Source of the DNA: Leptospira stimsonii
GTDB lineage: Bacteria; Spirochaetota; Leptospiria; Leptospirales; Leptospiraceae
NCBI RefSeq assembly: GCF_003545885.1
Contig: NZ_QHCT01000003.1
Span: 310,001-374,000, forward strand
Reading direction: 5' to 3'
Length of the DNA: 64,000 bases
The position numbers and the translations under genes are program-made. The notes beneath the pieces are model-generated. The model saw only the letters and a list, made by a program, of their open reading frames with translations. It ran no database searches and was not told the DNA's origin. Below, in pieces: positions 13,313 to 26,662 of the stretch (positions within the stretch are counted from its first letter, which is position 1; each line of letters starts with the position of its first letter).

Positions 13313-13924
13313 ATGTTCTTTCGACGAATTCTTATCCTTTCTCTTTTTCTCTTCTGGATTTCCAATTGTGAAATCGGAAAAAACGACCTTCCCCACTTTA
13401 CGGGAAATCCCGAATGTTCTTTAGAAGAACTCCCGGTCTTTGCCCAACCCGCAAACGATATCGAAGACGGAAATTCTTTGGAAGCCGTCTATTGCTCCGC
13501 GAGGGAAACGTCTTCCGGAAAAAGAATCGAATTGAGTCTTGTCTTTCGGGATGAAAGACATCCTTCTGCTTGGAAGGATTTTGTGTATCGAATTTACAGA
13601 AAGTTTCGTTATGGAAGATCCAAGGACATTGAAAGTCTCCGCGTTCAATTTTCGAAAACGGGAGAATGGAGCGCGATTCATCTCAAGAATGTCTACGGAG
13701 GCGATCAAAGCTTTGACGCCGATCCCGTAAAACATTTGGATTCGATTCTCAAACCGGATCTGTTGAAGCACGATCAAAAAAGACCGATTCTTTATGTGAA
13801 TACTTGGAATCATATGTTCTCGGAAACCGATCGGAATCCGAATCTTGAAAAAAAAATCTTAACCGAATTCGAAATTCGTTTTGGGACAAGAGAAGATTTA
13901 GACGGCTTTTACGGCGGTAAGTAA
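13313..13924 (+). CDS. Predicted lipoprotein
   Basis: The ATG at 13313 gives a lipoprotein signal, MFFRRILILSLFLFWISNC, with Cys19 as the likely lipidated residue. An in-frame ATG 42 bases upstream would put a charged stretch ahead of the signal and is less likely. The mature part (about 185 residues) has one YCSARE segment and ends in DGFYGGK; no family recognised. No operon partner: the next gene starts after a 460-bp repeat-bearing gap. Confidence 0.72.
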   Translation: MFFRRILILSLFLFWISNCEIGKNDLPHFTGNPECSLEELPVFAQPANDIEDGNSLEAVYCSARETSSGKRIELSLVFRDERHPSAWKDFVYRIYRKFRYGRSKDIESLRVQFSKTGEWSAIHLKNVYGGDQSFDADPVKHLDSILKPDLLKHDQKRPILYVNTWNHMFSETDRNPNLEKKILTEFEIRFGTREDLDGFYGGK

Positions 13925-14385
13925 TCTGGGACAGATCGTAGAAGTTCTACCAACCTAAGAGGAACAAAGAGACTTGTTCTGAATTTAATTTTGCGAACCT
14001 CGGAGCACCGGCGAGAGTTTTTTTCGGACCGGAAATTTTGAGGTCAAGCTGGAAGGCGTTTTCGTAACAAACAAGAATCGAGGCGAATTTTTGTAGGAGT
14101 TCCTAGCGCGGAGGAGATCCGAGAGTTAGTTGCAAAAAGTTTGATTTTGTGATAGAGAGAACTCCCCCGAGTTTTTCCGCCCCCCACCCCTCCACCCGAA
14201 AATCAGGGTGGGGCCCGCGACTTTCACGAAAGAACGTCGGAACTCCGACAGGCTTTCCGAAAAGATCTCCGTTCCGCACCCATTCTTTGCAGATTCTCCA
14301 GAGAATTCGAAGAAGAAAAAACTTTTCCGCAAGATTGCCGACAAAAGACTGGAAAAAACGAAAAAAGATCGAGAGGCCGATTACT
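13925..14385. other. Intergenic region with interspersed repeat
   Basis: No gene is evident. It contains GTAGGAGTTCCTAGC (14093-14107) and the double-hairpin repeat at 14181-14250. Although the MaoC-like frame stays open back to 14149 through the repeat, the ribosome site and domain start favour 14386. Confidence 0.6.
14181..14250. repeat. Double-hairpin interspersed repeat, copy 1
   Basis: First hairpin CCACCC...GGGTGG, then CGCGACTTTCACGA, then the palindrome GTCGGAACTCCGAC (14236-14249). The same order recurs at 19485-19552 with compensated changes in the second palindrome. Confidence 0.8.
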
Positions 14386-15564
14386 ATGACTAAAGTTCCA
14401 AATAAACCTTTTGCAGAACTTGCTCCCGGGACGCCCGTTTCCAAGGATCAAGTAAAAAGAAATATTTACGGAAGATATCTGGAAGAATTTACCGAAGGCG
14501 AAATTTTCGAGCACCCAAGAGAAATCACGATCGATCGAGCTTTCGCGCAAGAATTTGCGACTACCTTTATGGACGCAAATCCACTCTTTCTTTCTTCCGC
14601 CTACGCTCAGGCACACGGGTTTCAGGATATGCTCGTATCCTCCCTTCAGGTTTTTAATATCGCTCTTTCCCTCGGAGTTCAAAACGATTCCGAAAAGGCC
14701 CTCGCGAATCTCGGTTATTACAACGTTCAATTCTTAAAGCCCGTCTACCCGGGGGACACTCTTTCCGCGAAAACAAAAATTCTCAAAGTGGACGACAAAG
14801 GACCGGACAAACCGGGAATCGTAAGCGTCCGTACGATTTGTTTAAACCAAAAGAAAGAATTGGTTCTTCAATATGAAAGAAAGATCATGATCTATCAATC
14901 CAACGGAAAACCGAAAGGAAATCCGAAACCGGTGGTCAAGGAAGCCTTTTTTCCGGAAACAGACGCGCCGGTAATCGAACTCCCCTCTCTAAAATTTCCG
15001 AGCGAATTCAAATCGGCTACCTGGTCTGAAACCTATTTCGAAAATTTCAAAGCTGGACAAATTTATATCCATCAAAACGGAAGAACGATCACGGACGAAC
15101 ATTTCCCTTGGACCTACAGAGTCGGAAACACGCACCCTCTTCACTATGACAAACTCTATTCCGCGGGAATCTCGGGTCCGATGGGCGGAGAGCCGGTCGT
15201 CTACGGTGGTCTCGTCTTCGCTTGGTTATGCGGAATGGCTTCCAGAGACATCACGGAAAACATGATCTGGGATCTCGGATTCACCGAAGGATATCACACA
15301 CAACCTTCTTTTAGCGGAGACACGGTCACGGCGATCACGAGAGTTCTCTCCGTGGAAGACAGAGGAAACGACTTTGGAATTCCCGCCGGAGCCGTTCATC
15401 TCCAAATCATCGGTTTGAAAAATATCAAAGCCAACGACGCCTTCGAAAAATTCGGAGAAGATCTGTTCTTAAAAGAAAACGATAAGAAAAAACACGGCAA
15501 AGAAAAACTCGCCGAAAAGATTTTCGAGATCGAAAGAAAGATCTTAGTAAAGAAAAAAGGATAA
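14386..15564 (+). CDS. MaoC-like double hot-dog hydratase
   Basis: I start at 14386 (MTKVPNK), preceded by GAGAGG. The 392-residue protein has two hot-dog fold halves: residues about 30-165 ([20 protein letters not shown]) and about 225-375 ([20 protein letters not shown], then [12 protein letters not shown]). MaoC-type proteins hydrate enoyl-CoA thioesters; the D/H pair typical of the hydratase site is partly visible as NTHPLHYD in the second half. The first half has DANPLFLSS at the equivalent place, so only the second site may be active. It fits with nearby acyl-CoA genes. The exact substrate is unknown. Confidence 0.8.
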   Translation: MTKVPNKPFAELAPGTPVSKDQVKRNIYGRYLEEFTEGEIFEHPREITIDRAFAQEFATTFMDANPLFLSSAYAQAHGFQDMLVSSLQVFNIALSLGVQNDSEKALANLGYYNVQFLKPVYPGDTLSAKTKILKVDDKGPDKPGIVSVRTICLNQKKELVLQYERKIMIYQSNGKPKGNPKPVVKEAFFPETDAPVIELPSLKFPSEFKSATWSETYFENFKAGQIYIHQNGRTITDEHFPWTYRVGNTHPLHYDKLYSAGISGPMGGEPVVYGGLVFAWLCGMASRDITENMIWDLGFTEGYHTQPSFSGDTVTAITRVLSVEDRGNDFGIPAGAVHLQIIGLKNIKANDAFEKFGEDLFLKENDKKKHGKEKLAEKIFEIERKILVKKKG

Positions 15565-16566
15565 TTCTTTTTCAAAGCAAACGCCTCCGCCTCAAAACGG
15601 GGGTTTTCACGCTTTTCACCTCGCCTATTTTTCAAAATATCAGAATTTCAGAATATACAAAAGTTTTAATATATTATCCAAAACGACACATCTCTTTGGA
15701 AAAGAGATCAAGTTTGACATTTTCCAACTCAACAATGACGGAATAGCTCATTGGATTTTTTTTGAAAATCTTATCATAGCTCTCTCCAAGATCTTTTCGA
15801 TCGACGTTTCCTTAAGAGACTCTCCACGCTCAATCCTAAAGAAAAATGACCTTCGGAAGCGAATCAGAGAAATTTTCAAATCCGGTTCAGAGGTGATATA
15901 TAAAAAAGGGCAAGCCCTTCTTCTAAGATCTAATATTTGTGTGAATTCCCACTTGATTTTGTCCCATTGACTAGCCTTGCGATTCTAAATCCTCTATCCC
16001 ATTTAAAAAATGTAATAGTTCCCACAGGATTTTGAGAATGATCTAAATTTAAGAGGAAACAATGACTTCGAATGATGCATGACTCCGAGATTACCAGTTT
16101 TTGTGAGTTCCCACTTGATTTTGTCCCATTGACTAGCCTTGCGATTCTAAATCCTCTATCCCATTTAAAAAATGTAATAGTTCCCACAGGATTTTGAGAA
16201 TGATCTAAATTTAAGAGGAAACAATGACTTCGAATGATGCATGACTCCGAGATTACCAGTTTTTGTGAGTTCCCACTTGATTTTGTACCATTGACTGGTC
16301 TTGCGATTCTAAATCCCCGGTTCCATTCAATAAATGTAGTAGTTCCCACAGGATTCCTTTCTAAGACATTCAGTTGTTGCGACAAAAGAATCGCAAAGAA
16401 AAATCTTGATCTGGATTTCAAGTCCGACCTCCGGTCGCATCAAAGGTGAGTTAGGATGGAAGCAAATATTTATTCTCCAATTTAAGTTTTGATTTGCAGA
16501 TTACCATTTAACAAGTTTCAAAACGGTTCCTTTGAAGGAGTTCCTACGCTCTACTCTCAACTATTT
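15565..16566. other. 1-kb intergenic region with three long repeats
   Basis: The gap between the MaoC-like gene and the TetR gene contains the 162-bp repeats described separately and GAAGGAGTTCCTACG at 16534-16548. A minus-strand frame across the repeats encodes a repeated peptide, but the period is divisible by three and no start or ribosome site supports it. The first 350 bases are featureless. Confidence 0.6.
15938..16355. repeat. 162-bp direct repeat, two full copies and a shortened third
   Basis: Copies start at about 15941, 16103 and 16265. The first two are nearly identical. The third is diverged and stops about 90 bases in. Each starts with GTGAGTTCCCACTTGATTTT and carries an internal TAGTTCCCACAGGATT, so each unit brackets about 80 bases by GTTCCCAC motifs. 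Confidence 0.9.
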
Positions 16567-17166
16567 CTATTTTCTATCGCGGCTCAAAACCTCGATCATT
16601 TCCGCTTTGAGTTCCTGAAAATACTCCGTCTTTCCTGTAATTCGAAAGAGTTGCGAACTTCCTTGAAAGAGTTTAAGAATTTTTTTGGCGGACGTGAGAG
16701 CATTTACGGAAGAATCCAAGTTGCCTTTCCGTTTTTCCGATTCGAAATACGATTCGAGAATACGAATCCAACCCTCTATGATTTTGTCGGAGACGATCTC
16801 AAATTCTTCGTTCTTCTCTTCGACGCTGTTGATAAAACGCGCGACCGGACAACCTAAAAATCTTCCGCTCTTCACTTGTTTCAGAAGAACTCCGTTCCAA
16901 GTGTTGATAAATTCTTTCCAAGAAGTCGCACGCTCCATCATTCTCTGGAGACCGTTTTCAAAATTTTCCCCTTGCAGTTTGAGATATTCGAGAGCGATCT
17001 CTTCTTTGGATTGAAAATATCGATAAAAGCTGGCCTTGTGGGTTCCGGAATCCGCGATCAGCTGGTTTGTCGAAGTCCCGGAATACCCCCTGTGATAGAA
17101 TAAATCCAAGGCGGAAGTCATCAGACGATCGTAAGGATTACTCTGTTTTTCTAAATTCTGAGCCAT
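16567..17166 (-). CDS. TetR/AcrR family transcriptional regulator
   Basis: A 199-residue repressor. The N-terminal helix-turn-helix (residues 12-58) shows the family signature: ALDLFYHRGYSGTSTNQLIA, then DSGTHKASFYRYFQSKEEIA. The C-terminal ligand domain is helical and has a lone Cys in GRFLGCPVARF, as in the TetR_C family of QacR/YxaF-like repressors. It is divergent from the enoyl-CoA hydratase gene, with two matching palindromes between them, so it very likely represses both. The inducer may be an acyl-CoA or fatty acid, which is inference. Confidence 0.88.
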   Translation of the reverse strand: MAQNLEKQSNPYDRLMTSALDLFYHRGYSGTSTNQLIADSGTHKASFYRYFQSKEEIALEYLKLQGENFENGLQRMMERATSWKEFINTWNGVLLKQVKSGRFLGCPVARFINSVEEKNEEFEIVSDKIIEGWIRILESYFESEKRKGNLDSSVNALTSAKKILKLFQGSSQLFRITGKTEYFQELKAEMIEVLSRDRK

Positions 17167-17218
17167 ACTAATGGATCAGAGTCCCAGAACCTAAAAAAAG
17201 TTCAAGGAAAACTAAAAA

Positions 17219-17242
17219 TTTGTAGACTAATTAGTCTACAAA
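17219..17242. promoter_or_regulatory. TetR-type operator 1
   Basis: A perfect 24-bp palindrome; the left half is TTTGTAGACTAA. It lies 53 bases upstream of the regulator start and 47 upstream of the hydratase start. Confidence 0.85.
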
Positions 17243-17255
17243 GAATTCAAATTGC

Positions 17256-17275
17256 GATAGACCAAATAGTCTATC
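17256..17275. promoter_or_regulatory. TetR-type operator 2
   Basis: GATAGAC and GTCTATC flank a 6-base centre. The inner TAGAC...GTCTA matches operator 1. It ends 13 bases before the hydratase ATG, overlapping the expected ribosome-site or leader region. Confidence 0.8.
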
Positions 17276-17288
17276 TAAGGAAGGAAGA

Positions 17289-18071
17289 ATGTCGGAACTG
17301 ATTCTCGCGGAAAAAAAAGGTCCCATTTTACATATCATCTTCAACCGACCCGAAGAAAGAAATGCGTTCAACGTGGAGATGCTCTTTGCCCTGAGTCGAG
17401 CGTACGACCAGATGGAAGCAGACCCAACGATCCGAGTCGGCTTGGTCTACGCAAACGGAAAACAATTTACGCTCGGATTGGAACTCACGGACGTCGCCGA
17501 ATTCTTAAAAAAAGAAAAACGTTTTCCTCTTCCTGAAGAGAGTATCAATCCTTGGGGAACCACCGGACGTCGAAGGACCAAACCGGTCGTCGTCGCCGTT
17601 CACGGAATGTGTATCACTCTTGGAATCGAACTTTTGCTCGCGAGCGATATCCGAATCGCGGCAAAACGTTCAGTCTTTGCGCAAGTGGAAGTGCAGAGAG
17701 GAATTTTCCCGTTCGCCGGAGGAACACTGCGTTGGCCAGCGCAGTGCGGTTGGGGAAACGCAATGAAATACATTCTCACCGGAGAACCTTTCGAAGCGGA
17801 AGAAGCCCTCCGCATCGGCCTAATCCAAGAAATCGTAGAAAAAAACGAACTCGTCTCCAGGGGGATTCAACTCGCGGAAATGATCGCGGCCCAAGCTCCT
17901 CTCGGAGTTTTTGCGACGCTCAAATCCGCTCTGGATTCGGTTCAGTTCGGAGAATCGAAAGCCGCAGAAGATCTTTTTCCCCAGTTGCTCTCCTTGATGG
18001 AGACAAAGGACGCGGAAGAAGGGCTCGCCTCTTTTGTGGAAAAGAGGAAGGCAGTATTTCAAGGGATTTGA
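17289..18071 (+). CDS. Enoyl-CoA hydratase/isomerase (crotonase) family protein
   Basis: A 260-residue crotonase of normal length. Family blocks are present: FNRPEERNAFN (CoA binding) at 18-28, AVHGMCITLGIELLLASDIR (oxyanion region) near 103-122, and EVQRGIFPFAGGTLRWP near 137. Crotonases act on acyl-CoA thioesters, most often hydrating enoyl-CoA in beta-oxidation. The oxyanion region has Met-Cys-Ile where glycines are more common, so the exact reaction is uncertain. AAGGAAGGA precedes the ATG. It is probably controlled by the divergent TetR regulator. Confidence 0.85.
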   Translation: MSELILAEKKGPILHIIFNRPEERNAFNVEMLFALSRAYDQMEADPTIRVGLVYANGKQFTLGLELTDVAEFLKKEKRFPLPEESINPWGTTGRRRTKPVVVAVHGMCITLGIELLLASDIRIAAKRSVFAQVEVQRGIFPFAGGTLRWPAQCGWGNAMKYILTGEPFEAEEALRIGLIQEIVEKNELVSRGIQLAEMIAAQAPLGVFATLKSALDSVQFGESKAAEDLFPQLLSLMETKDAEEGLASFVEKRKAVFQGI

Positions 18072-18297
18072 ATATTCTTTTTATTTAATTTAATAAAACG
18101 ATTTTTTATTTGGAGTCCGGCATCGTTCTACCATAAGAATTCAATCGTTTCTAAAGCGAATATTTTCCTTCAGGATCGGAAAAATGAAATCTGTCCAAGG
18201 CAAAGAAACTCCGGGGATTCGAAGCGGAGAATTCCACAGGCGCCGAAACCATTTTTTCGATTCGGAAGCGGCCCACAATAAAGAACAAAGGTGAATT

Positions 18298-19329
18298 ATG
18301 AAACGAATCGTATTCAAAAAAAAGAATGTTTTAGAATGGGAAGAAATTCCGGAACCGACAATCCAAGGGAAAAATCAGGCCATCGTAAAACCCCTCGCCG
18401 TCTCGCGTTGTGATCTGGATATTCCGATCGTCAACGGAGACACGTTGATGCGTCCGGGAATTCCGATCGGACACGAATTTGTGGGAGTCATCGAGGAGAC
18501 AAGCCCGGAGATCGAAAACCAATTTCCAAAAGGAACCAAGGTGATCATCCCGTTTCAGATTTCCTGCGGGCTTTGTCCCGAATGTAAGGATGGACATTCA
18601 AAAGCCTGCAATTCCGTTCCTTTCGCGAGTTTTTACGGAATGGGTCCCGGAGCAAAACAGTTCGGCGGGGCACTCGCAGAAAGAATTTGGGTTCCGTTTG
18701 CGACTCAGATGCTCATACCGATGCCTTCCACGGCGGATACGATCGCTCTCGCGGCCATCAGTGACAACATGGTCGAAGCCTGGAAGCTCGTCGGTCAGTG
18801 GTTGGAAAAAAAACCGAACACTCCCGTGATGGTCTTGGGCGGTTCCGCTTCCAGCATCGCATTGTATTCCGCTTCTCTTGCCGTCGGAATGGGCGCTTCT
18901 GAAGTTCTCTACATCGACAACGACGAGGAAAGGCTCAAGATCGCCAACGATCTGGGTGCGACGGTCGCTCCGTATTCTTCTCTTCCCAAAGCTTGGTCGA
19001 AAAAATTTCCTCTCATCGCCGATTGTCACGGACTCAAAGAAGGTTGGGATTTTTGTTTGAGGTCCCTTTCCACGGAAGGAATCTACGGATGTGCCTCCGT
19101 TCACTGGACCAATAAATTAGAGATTCCTTATTTAGAATTATATAATACGGGTGCGACGCTTAAAATTGGAAGGGTTGATTCAAGAGAATTTATTCCAAAA
19201 ATGTTGGAGAAGATCGAAGAAAAAAAGATCCTTCCCGAGAAAGTGGTTACAAAAACCTGTAGTTTCGAGGAAGCGATCCACGCTTGGTCGGAACCTGCGG
19301 TGAAGTTAGTCGTGAACATGAACCTTTAA
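18298..19329 (+). CDS. Zinc-dependent alcohol dehydrogenase family protein
   Basis: A 343-residue medium-chain dehydrogenase/reductase. Catalytic zinc ligands are Cys38 and His59-Glu60 (GHEF), and the structural-zinc lobe is CGLCPECKDGHSKAC with cysteines at 90, 93, 96 and 104. The Rossmann region has VLGGSASSIALY near residue 180, with a glycine pattern poorer than usual, followed by the acidic LYIDNDEERL, which suggests NAD use. It resembles threonine/alcohol dehydrogenases; substrate unknown. AAAGGTGAATT precedes the ATG. Confidence 0.86.
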   Translation: MKRIVFKKKNVLEWEEIPEPTIQGKNQAIVKPLAVSRCDLDIPIVNGDTLMRPGIPIGHEFVGVIEETSPEIENQFPKGTKVIIPFQISCGLCPECKDGHSKACNSVPFASFYGMGPGAKQFGGALAERIWVPFATQMLIPMPSTADTIALAAISDNMVEAWKLVGQWLEKKPNTPVMVLGGSASSIALYSASLAVGMGASEVLYIDNDEERLKIANDLGATVAPYSSLPKAWSKKFPLIADCHGLKEGWDFCLRSLSTEGIYGCASVHWTNKLEIPYLELYNTGATLKIGRVDSREFIPKMLEKIEEKKILPEKVVTKTCSFEEAIHAWSEPAVKLVVNMNL

Positions 19330-19484
19330 CCTTGTGAATCAACTGGCTCCTTCGGAGAGATTCGTCTTTTTCGGAGGAGTTTTTTTTGCGAACTTGTCGG
19401 AGTTCCTACTAGTTTCGAAACAGATTTTCTTCTTGAAAAATGGATCTTTTTGTGTTAGAGAAATATGCGCCAAAATTTCCCACA

Positions 19485-19552
19485 GACCCGCCTCCTCCAC
19501 CCAATCAGGGTGGGGGGCGCGACTTTCACGAGAAGACGTCGTAACTACGACG
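19485..19552. repeat. Double-hairpin interspersed repeat, copy 2
   Basis: CCACCC-AATCA-GGGTGG, CGCGACTTTCACGA, then the palindrome GTCGTAACTACGAC (19538-19551). The palindrome differs from copy 1 by paired changes that keep the stem. A related GTCGGAGTTCCTAC lies at 19396-19409. Confidence 0.8.
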
Positions 19553-19604
19553 GTTCTTCTGAAAAAGACGAAAGCTTATCGGTTGAAAATGAAATAGCGA
19601 ACTT

Positions 19605-19925
19605 TTATCTCTCGAGGGTAGCGCTCATCGATCCTTTCGAATTGGACATCCTCGGGTCGGCTCCGTAGGTGAGGATTCTCTCTTGGACGTGTTCTGCGTG
19701 TTCAAATTCTCCGGAAAAGACGACCGTTCTTTTTTCTTGATCGACCTGGACCGCGTGTAGGAACGCTTTCTCGACGGACATCGTACAGATTTCCATAAGC
19801 ATCTCGATCACGTATTCGTAGGTATGTTCGTTGTCGTCCCAGAGGACCACCTTCCAAGGTCCTCCGCTTGACTTCGTGGTTTCCTCGGTGATTTCGTTTA
19901 AGTCAGGAGTTTGTGTGCTCGCCAT
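19605..19925 (-). CDS. clpS: ATP-dependent Clp protease adaptor ClpS
   Basis: A 106-residue ClpS of typical size. The N-end-rule pocket and ClpA-binding signatures are seen in VVLWDDNEHTYEYVIEML (residues 26-43), the helix VEKAFLHAVQVDQ and the final GEFEHAEHVQERILTYGAD. ClpS delivers N-degron substrates to ClpAP. The clpA gene is not adjacent. The ribosome site is weak. Confidence 0.93.
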   Translation of the reverse strand: MASTQTPDLNEITEETTKSSGGPWKVVLWDDNEHTYEYVIEMLMEICTMSVEKAFLHAVQVDQEKRTVVFSGEFEHAEHVQERILTYGADPRMSNSKGSMSATLER

Positions 19926-20099
19926 CTTTCAACTCAAAGTCCGAGAAAATAAAAGAAGAATTTTGTCCGCTCTTCACTCTTTCGTCGCTCGTAATCGGAA
20001 CGCCGATCAAAAACTTTCTGCTCCCCACTTCTTGACAATCCATGGGAACTCAGTCATAAAAAGATACAATACCGATCTTAGAAGAATGGATGAAAAACA

Positions 20100-21062
20100 T
20101 TATCCTTTGAGTTGAATCGCTTTTTTCGCGGCCTCAACGATATTCTTAGAACGAAGGCCGAAATAATCCAAAAGTTCTTTCCAGGTTCCGGATTTCCCGA
20201 ATTGATCCTTCATTCCCACTTTCAGGATATGAACCGGATATTCTTCGGAAAGAAATTCGCTCACCGCGGATCCGAGTCCGCCGACCACGTTGTGTTCTTC
20301 ACAGGTGACGACCGCTCTGCACTGTTTGGCGTATTTCAAAATGGCTTCTTTGTCGATCGGTTTGATCGTCGCCATATTGAGAAGAGTCGCGGAAATTCCT
20401 TCTTTGGATAATTCTTCGACTGCTTTCATGGCCTCGTTTACGATCACTCCATTTGCAATGATGAGAACGTCCTTTCCTTCCCTCATCACCTCGGCTTTTC
20501 CGATTACAAATTGATAATTCTCTCTTTCGATCACAGGGACGTTGGGACGACCGACTCGAACATACACCGGACCTTTGTAGTCAGCGATCGCATGGATGAT
20601 CTGTTTGCATTCGTTGTAATCCGAAGGACAGATCACGGTCATTTCGGGAATGGCTCTCATGATCGCGAAATCCTCGATACATTGGTGGGACGCTCCGTCC
20701 TCACCCACTGTGATTCCGCCGTGAGACGCTACCAATTTTACGTTTAAGAATGGATAGACGACGCTGTTACGGACCACTTCCCAGGCTCTTCCCGCGAGAA
20801 ACATCGCAAAGGAAGAAGCAAACGGAGTCAGACCGGAAAGTGCGAGCCCGGCCGCGTGTCCGACTAAGTTCTGTTCGGCGACGCCTACGTTAAAAAATCG
20901 TTCTGGAAACGCTTTTGCGAATTTATTCGTCTTTGTTGATCCGGAAAGATCCGCATCGAGGACCACGACGTCCTGACGGGAAACCCCGAGTTCATGCAAA
21001 GCGTCCCCGTATCCGTCACGAGTCGCTTTTTCTGTCGCAGTTGCTGTACTTGGAGCTCCCAT
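20100..21062 (-). CDS. Transketolase C-terminal subunit
   Basis: A 320-residue stand-alone transketolase C-terminal half. The pyrimidine-binding domain shows [18 protein letters not shown] (with the catalytic-type Glu) near residue 58, [19 protein letters not shown] near 113, and the transketolase C-terminal domain follows. Split transketolases need a partner carrying the ThDP pyrophosphate domain; that subunit is not in the window. It follows metK by 7 bp with AAAGGATAAG as ribosome site, so it is co-transcribed with metK. Confidence 0.88.
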   Translation of the reverse strand: MGAPSTATATEKATRDGYGDALHELGVSRQDVVVLDADLSGSTKTNKFAKAFPERFFNVGVAEQNLVGHAAGLALSGLTPFASSFAMFLAGRAWEVVRNSVVYPFLNVKLVASHGGITVGEDGASHQCIEDFAIMRAIPEMTVICPSDYNECKQIIHAIADYKGPVYVRVGRPNVPVIERENYQFVIGKAEVMREGKDVLIIANGVIVNEAMKAVEELSKEGISATLLNMATIKPIDKEAILKYAKQCRAVVTCEEHNVVGGLGSAVSEFLSEEYPVHILKVGMKDQFGKSGTWKELLDYFGLRSKNIVEAAKKAIQLKG

Positions 21063-21069
21063 TTGATTC

Positions 21070-22230
<1,161 letters not shown>

Positions 22231-22417
22231 TTGTTCTTCCTGATGGTGAAATTGACTGAGTAACCGTAATGGAAACCCGCTTTCATTCCAAAAACCTATG
22301 GATTCCTTCAGTGTCAAGAAGATCCAAACTATGTTCCCAACCGATTCTACAACAAATTGAACCGTTTAGAGCAGAATTGAATTGAATCGAGAGCCGCCCG
22401 AATATTTTTGAGAAACA

Positions 22418-22816
22418 ATGAAAATCCGAGTCTCCGACATCAAAGTTAAGAATCGTATCCGAAAAGATTTGGGCGATCTTCGCCCCTTAAAAGAATCCAT
22501 CCAAAAGCTGGGTCTTTTGCATCCGATTCTCATCGATCTGGACAATACCTTGATTTCCGGAGAGAGAAGACTTGAAAGCGTAAAGTCGCTCGGTTGGGAA
22601 TATGTCGACGTTCGGATCGTAGACATTCGAAATAAAAAGGAAAGGGTTCAGATGGAGGCCGAAGAAAACAACATTCGTTTGGAATTTACTTCGGAAGAAC
22701 AGGAAAGAGTCCAGGAGCTTCTGGAAAGGTATTCGTATTCAACAATCTTCGGAAGAATCCTTGCTTGGTTTTTGGATCTTTGGGACTGGATCAAACGGTT
22801 TTTTCAAAAAAAATGA
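22418..22816 (+). CDS. ParB-like N-terminal domain protein
   Basis: A 132-residue protein. Residues 1-75 form a ParB/sulfiredoxin-type domain: IRKDLGDLRPLKESIQKLG, then LISGERRLESVKSLGWE, the phosphate-binding box. It lacks the helix-turn-helix and dimer domain of chromosome-partitioning ParB. The C-terminus ends in a hydrophobic, aromatic amphipathic stretch (FGRILAWFLDLWDWIKRFF) that may touch the membrane. Function unknown; possibly a CTP- or ATP-binding switch, which is inference. Confidence 0.75.
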   Translation: MKIRVSDIKVKNRIRKDLGDLRPLKESIQKLGLLHPILIDLDNTLISGERRLESVKSLGWEYVDVRIVDIRNKKERVQMEAEENNIRLEFTSEEQERVQELLERYSYSTIFGRILAWFLDLWDWIKRFFQKK

Positions 22817-22965
22817 ATTCTTCTTCGTTTCATTCGGTGATTTAGAAGTTTTTTCCAAAAGAATTCTAAACCGTAGATCGGGCCAGCCACGCTTCTTAAG
22901 GACCATTTGAGACTTTGGATTCTTTTTTAAGTTCCATTTTAATCGGATTCTATCACTTTCAGGTA

Positions 22966-22999
<34 letters not shown>

Positions 23000-23020
23000 C
23001 GAGTCCATACCGTGATTTTC

Positions 23021-23856
<836 letters not shown>

Positions 23857-23886
23857 TTCACACTTAGTTTGCAAGTTGTTTATGGT

Positions 23887-23916
23887 AAAAAAGCCGCCGC
23901 AAGGCGGCTTTTTTTT
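23887..23916 (+). terminator. Rho-independent terminator of lipL32
   Basis: AAAAAAGCCGCC, loop GCAA, GGCGGC and eight T residues, 30 bases after the lipL32 stop. The A-tract before the stem could also serve the opposite strand. Confidence 0.93.
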
Positions 23917-24725
23917 ATTCTATCACTTTTTTTGAATACAACGAAAATCGAAAGTGATTTCTAACTTACAAACGAGATCCACCAATCCATTCTTTTCAAA
24001 AACGATGCGCAAACTGGACGGTGATACCCAAGAAAAAAAACGATTCTTTTCCTGGTTCACGACAATAACGGCCAGTTTTCAGAACGAATTCTTCCTTTGA
24101 TCGTTTTAAAATGAAAAACACCGTTCCGGATTCTTCTCTTCTTTTTTGGGGCGAAAACCATCCCTCCGGTAAAAACGGTGAGATTGTCGAAAACTTTACT
24201 GAAAAGATATTAGAAATAAAAATCGGAAATTCCAATTCTCATCTCCCATTCTGAATGAAACAGAAATTCTTTCTCCTTGGAGTTCACCAAAAACGATCGC
24301 AAACAATAGAGCCATTCCATGGAAACCGAACTTCGAAACAAAACAGAGAGAGAGCGGAAGTATCTGAGGAACTCCGCAAGAGGAACGTTTTTACTCGCAT
24401 CCATTTACGGTCTGTTACAGAAACGCTTTCAGATCCCCTCTTACTCTGTGAAAAGAATCGCAGAAAATATTCACAATCCGAAACACCAGCTGATTTGTAG
24501 AAAAGAAAGGCCAAAGGCGGACAAATCGATCCTTGCATTTGGATCGGAAAACGTCTTTGCCGAAGAATCAGAAAAAAACCTTTCCAGCACTGACAAGATT
24601 CGATTCCAAGATTTCCCTAAACAACGTTCGATATGGAAGAATTTCGGTTTTCAGGTTAGGAATTCGGCCTCGGAGTGACATTAAGACTAAAATCAACCTG
24701 AACATAAGTTCATAAAGGATTTGAA
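23917..24725. other. 0.8-kb intergenic region, no convincing gene
   Basis: Several short open frames occur on both strands, the longest about 119 codons on plus, but none has a ribosome site, a family resemblance or neighbours in an operon. No strong repeat was seen. The end contains the AAAGGATTTGAA site for the acyl-CoA dehydrogenase gene. Confidence 0.5.
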
Positions 24726-26483
<1,758 letters not shown>

Positions 26484-26662
26484 GAACTTCTTCTTTGTCT
26501 CGTCTTCGAATCGAAATCCTTTTCGGAGGCGAGACACTTTCCTTTTTTTTTCGTTTCTCCTTTTACCTTTTCAAATTTCGAATTCAAAAAGTTGCTGGAA
26601 ACTTATTTCCGATTCGGATTTAACGTAGCTTCTGAGGATTTTCCTCTCGAGGAGAATGAACC

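Noticed and set aside
14149..14385. Upstream extension of the MaoC-like gene
   Set aside because: The extension runs through the interspersed repeat; GAGAGG and the domain boundary support 14386.
15930..16421. 163-codon minus frame with repeated peptide
   Set aside because: Arises from the 162-bp repeat, whose length is divisible by three; no start signal or family.
22231..22417. SAM riboswitch before metK
   Set aside because: I could not trace a conserved SAM-riboswitch core in these bases.
24319..24678. 119-codon plus frame after lipL32
   Set aside because: No ribosome site, no family, frequent rare-looking composition and overlap with equally long opposite frames.
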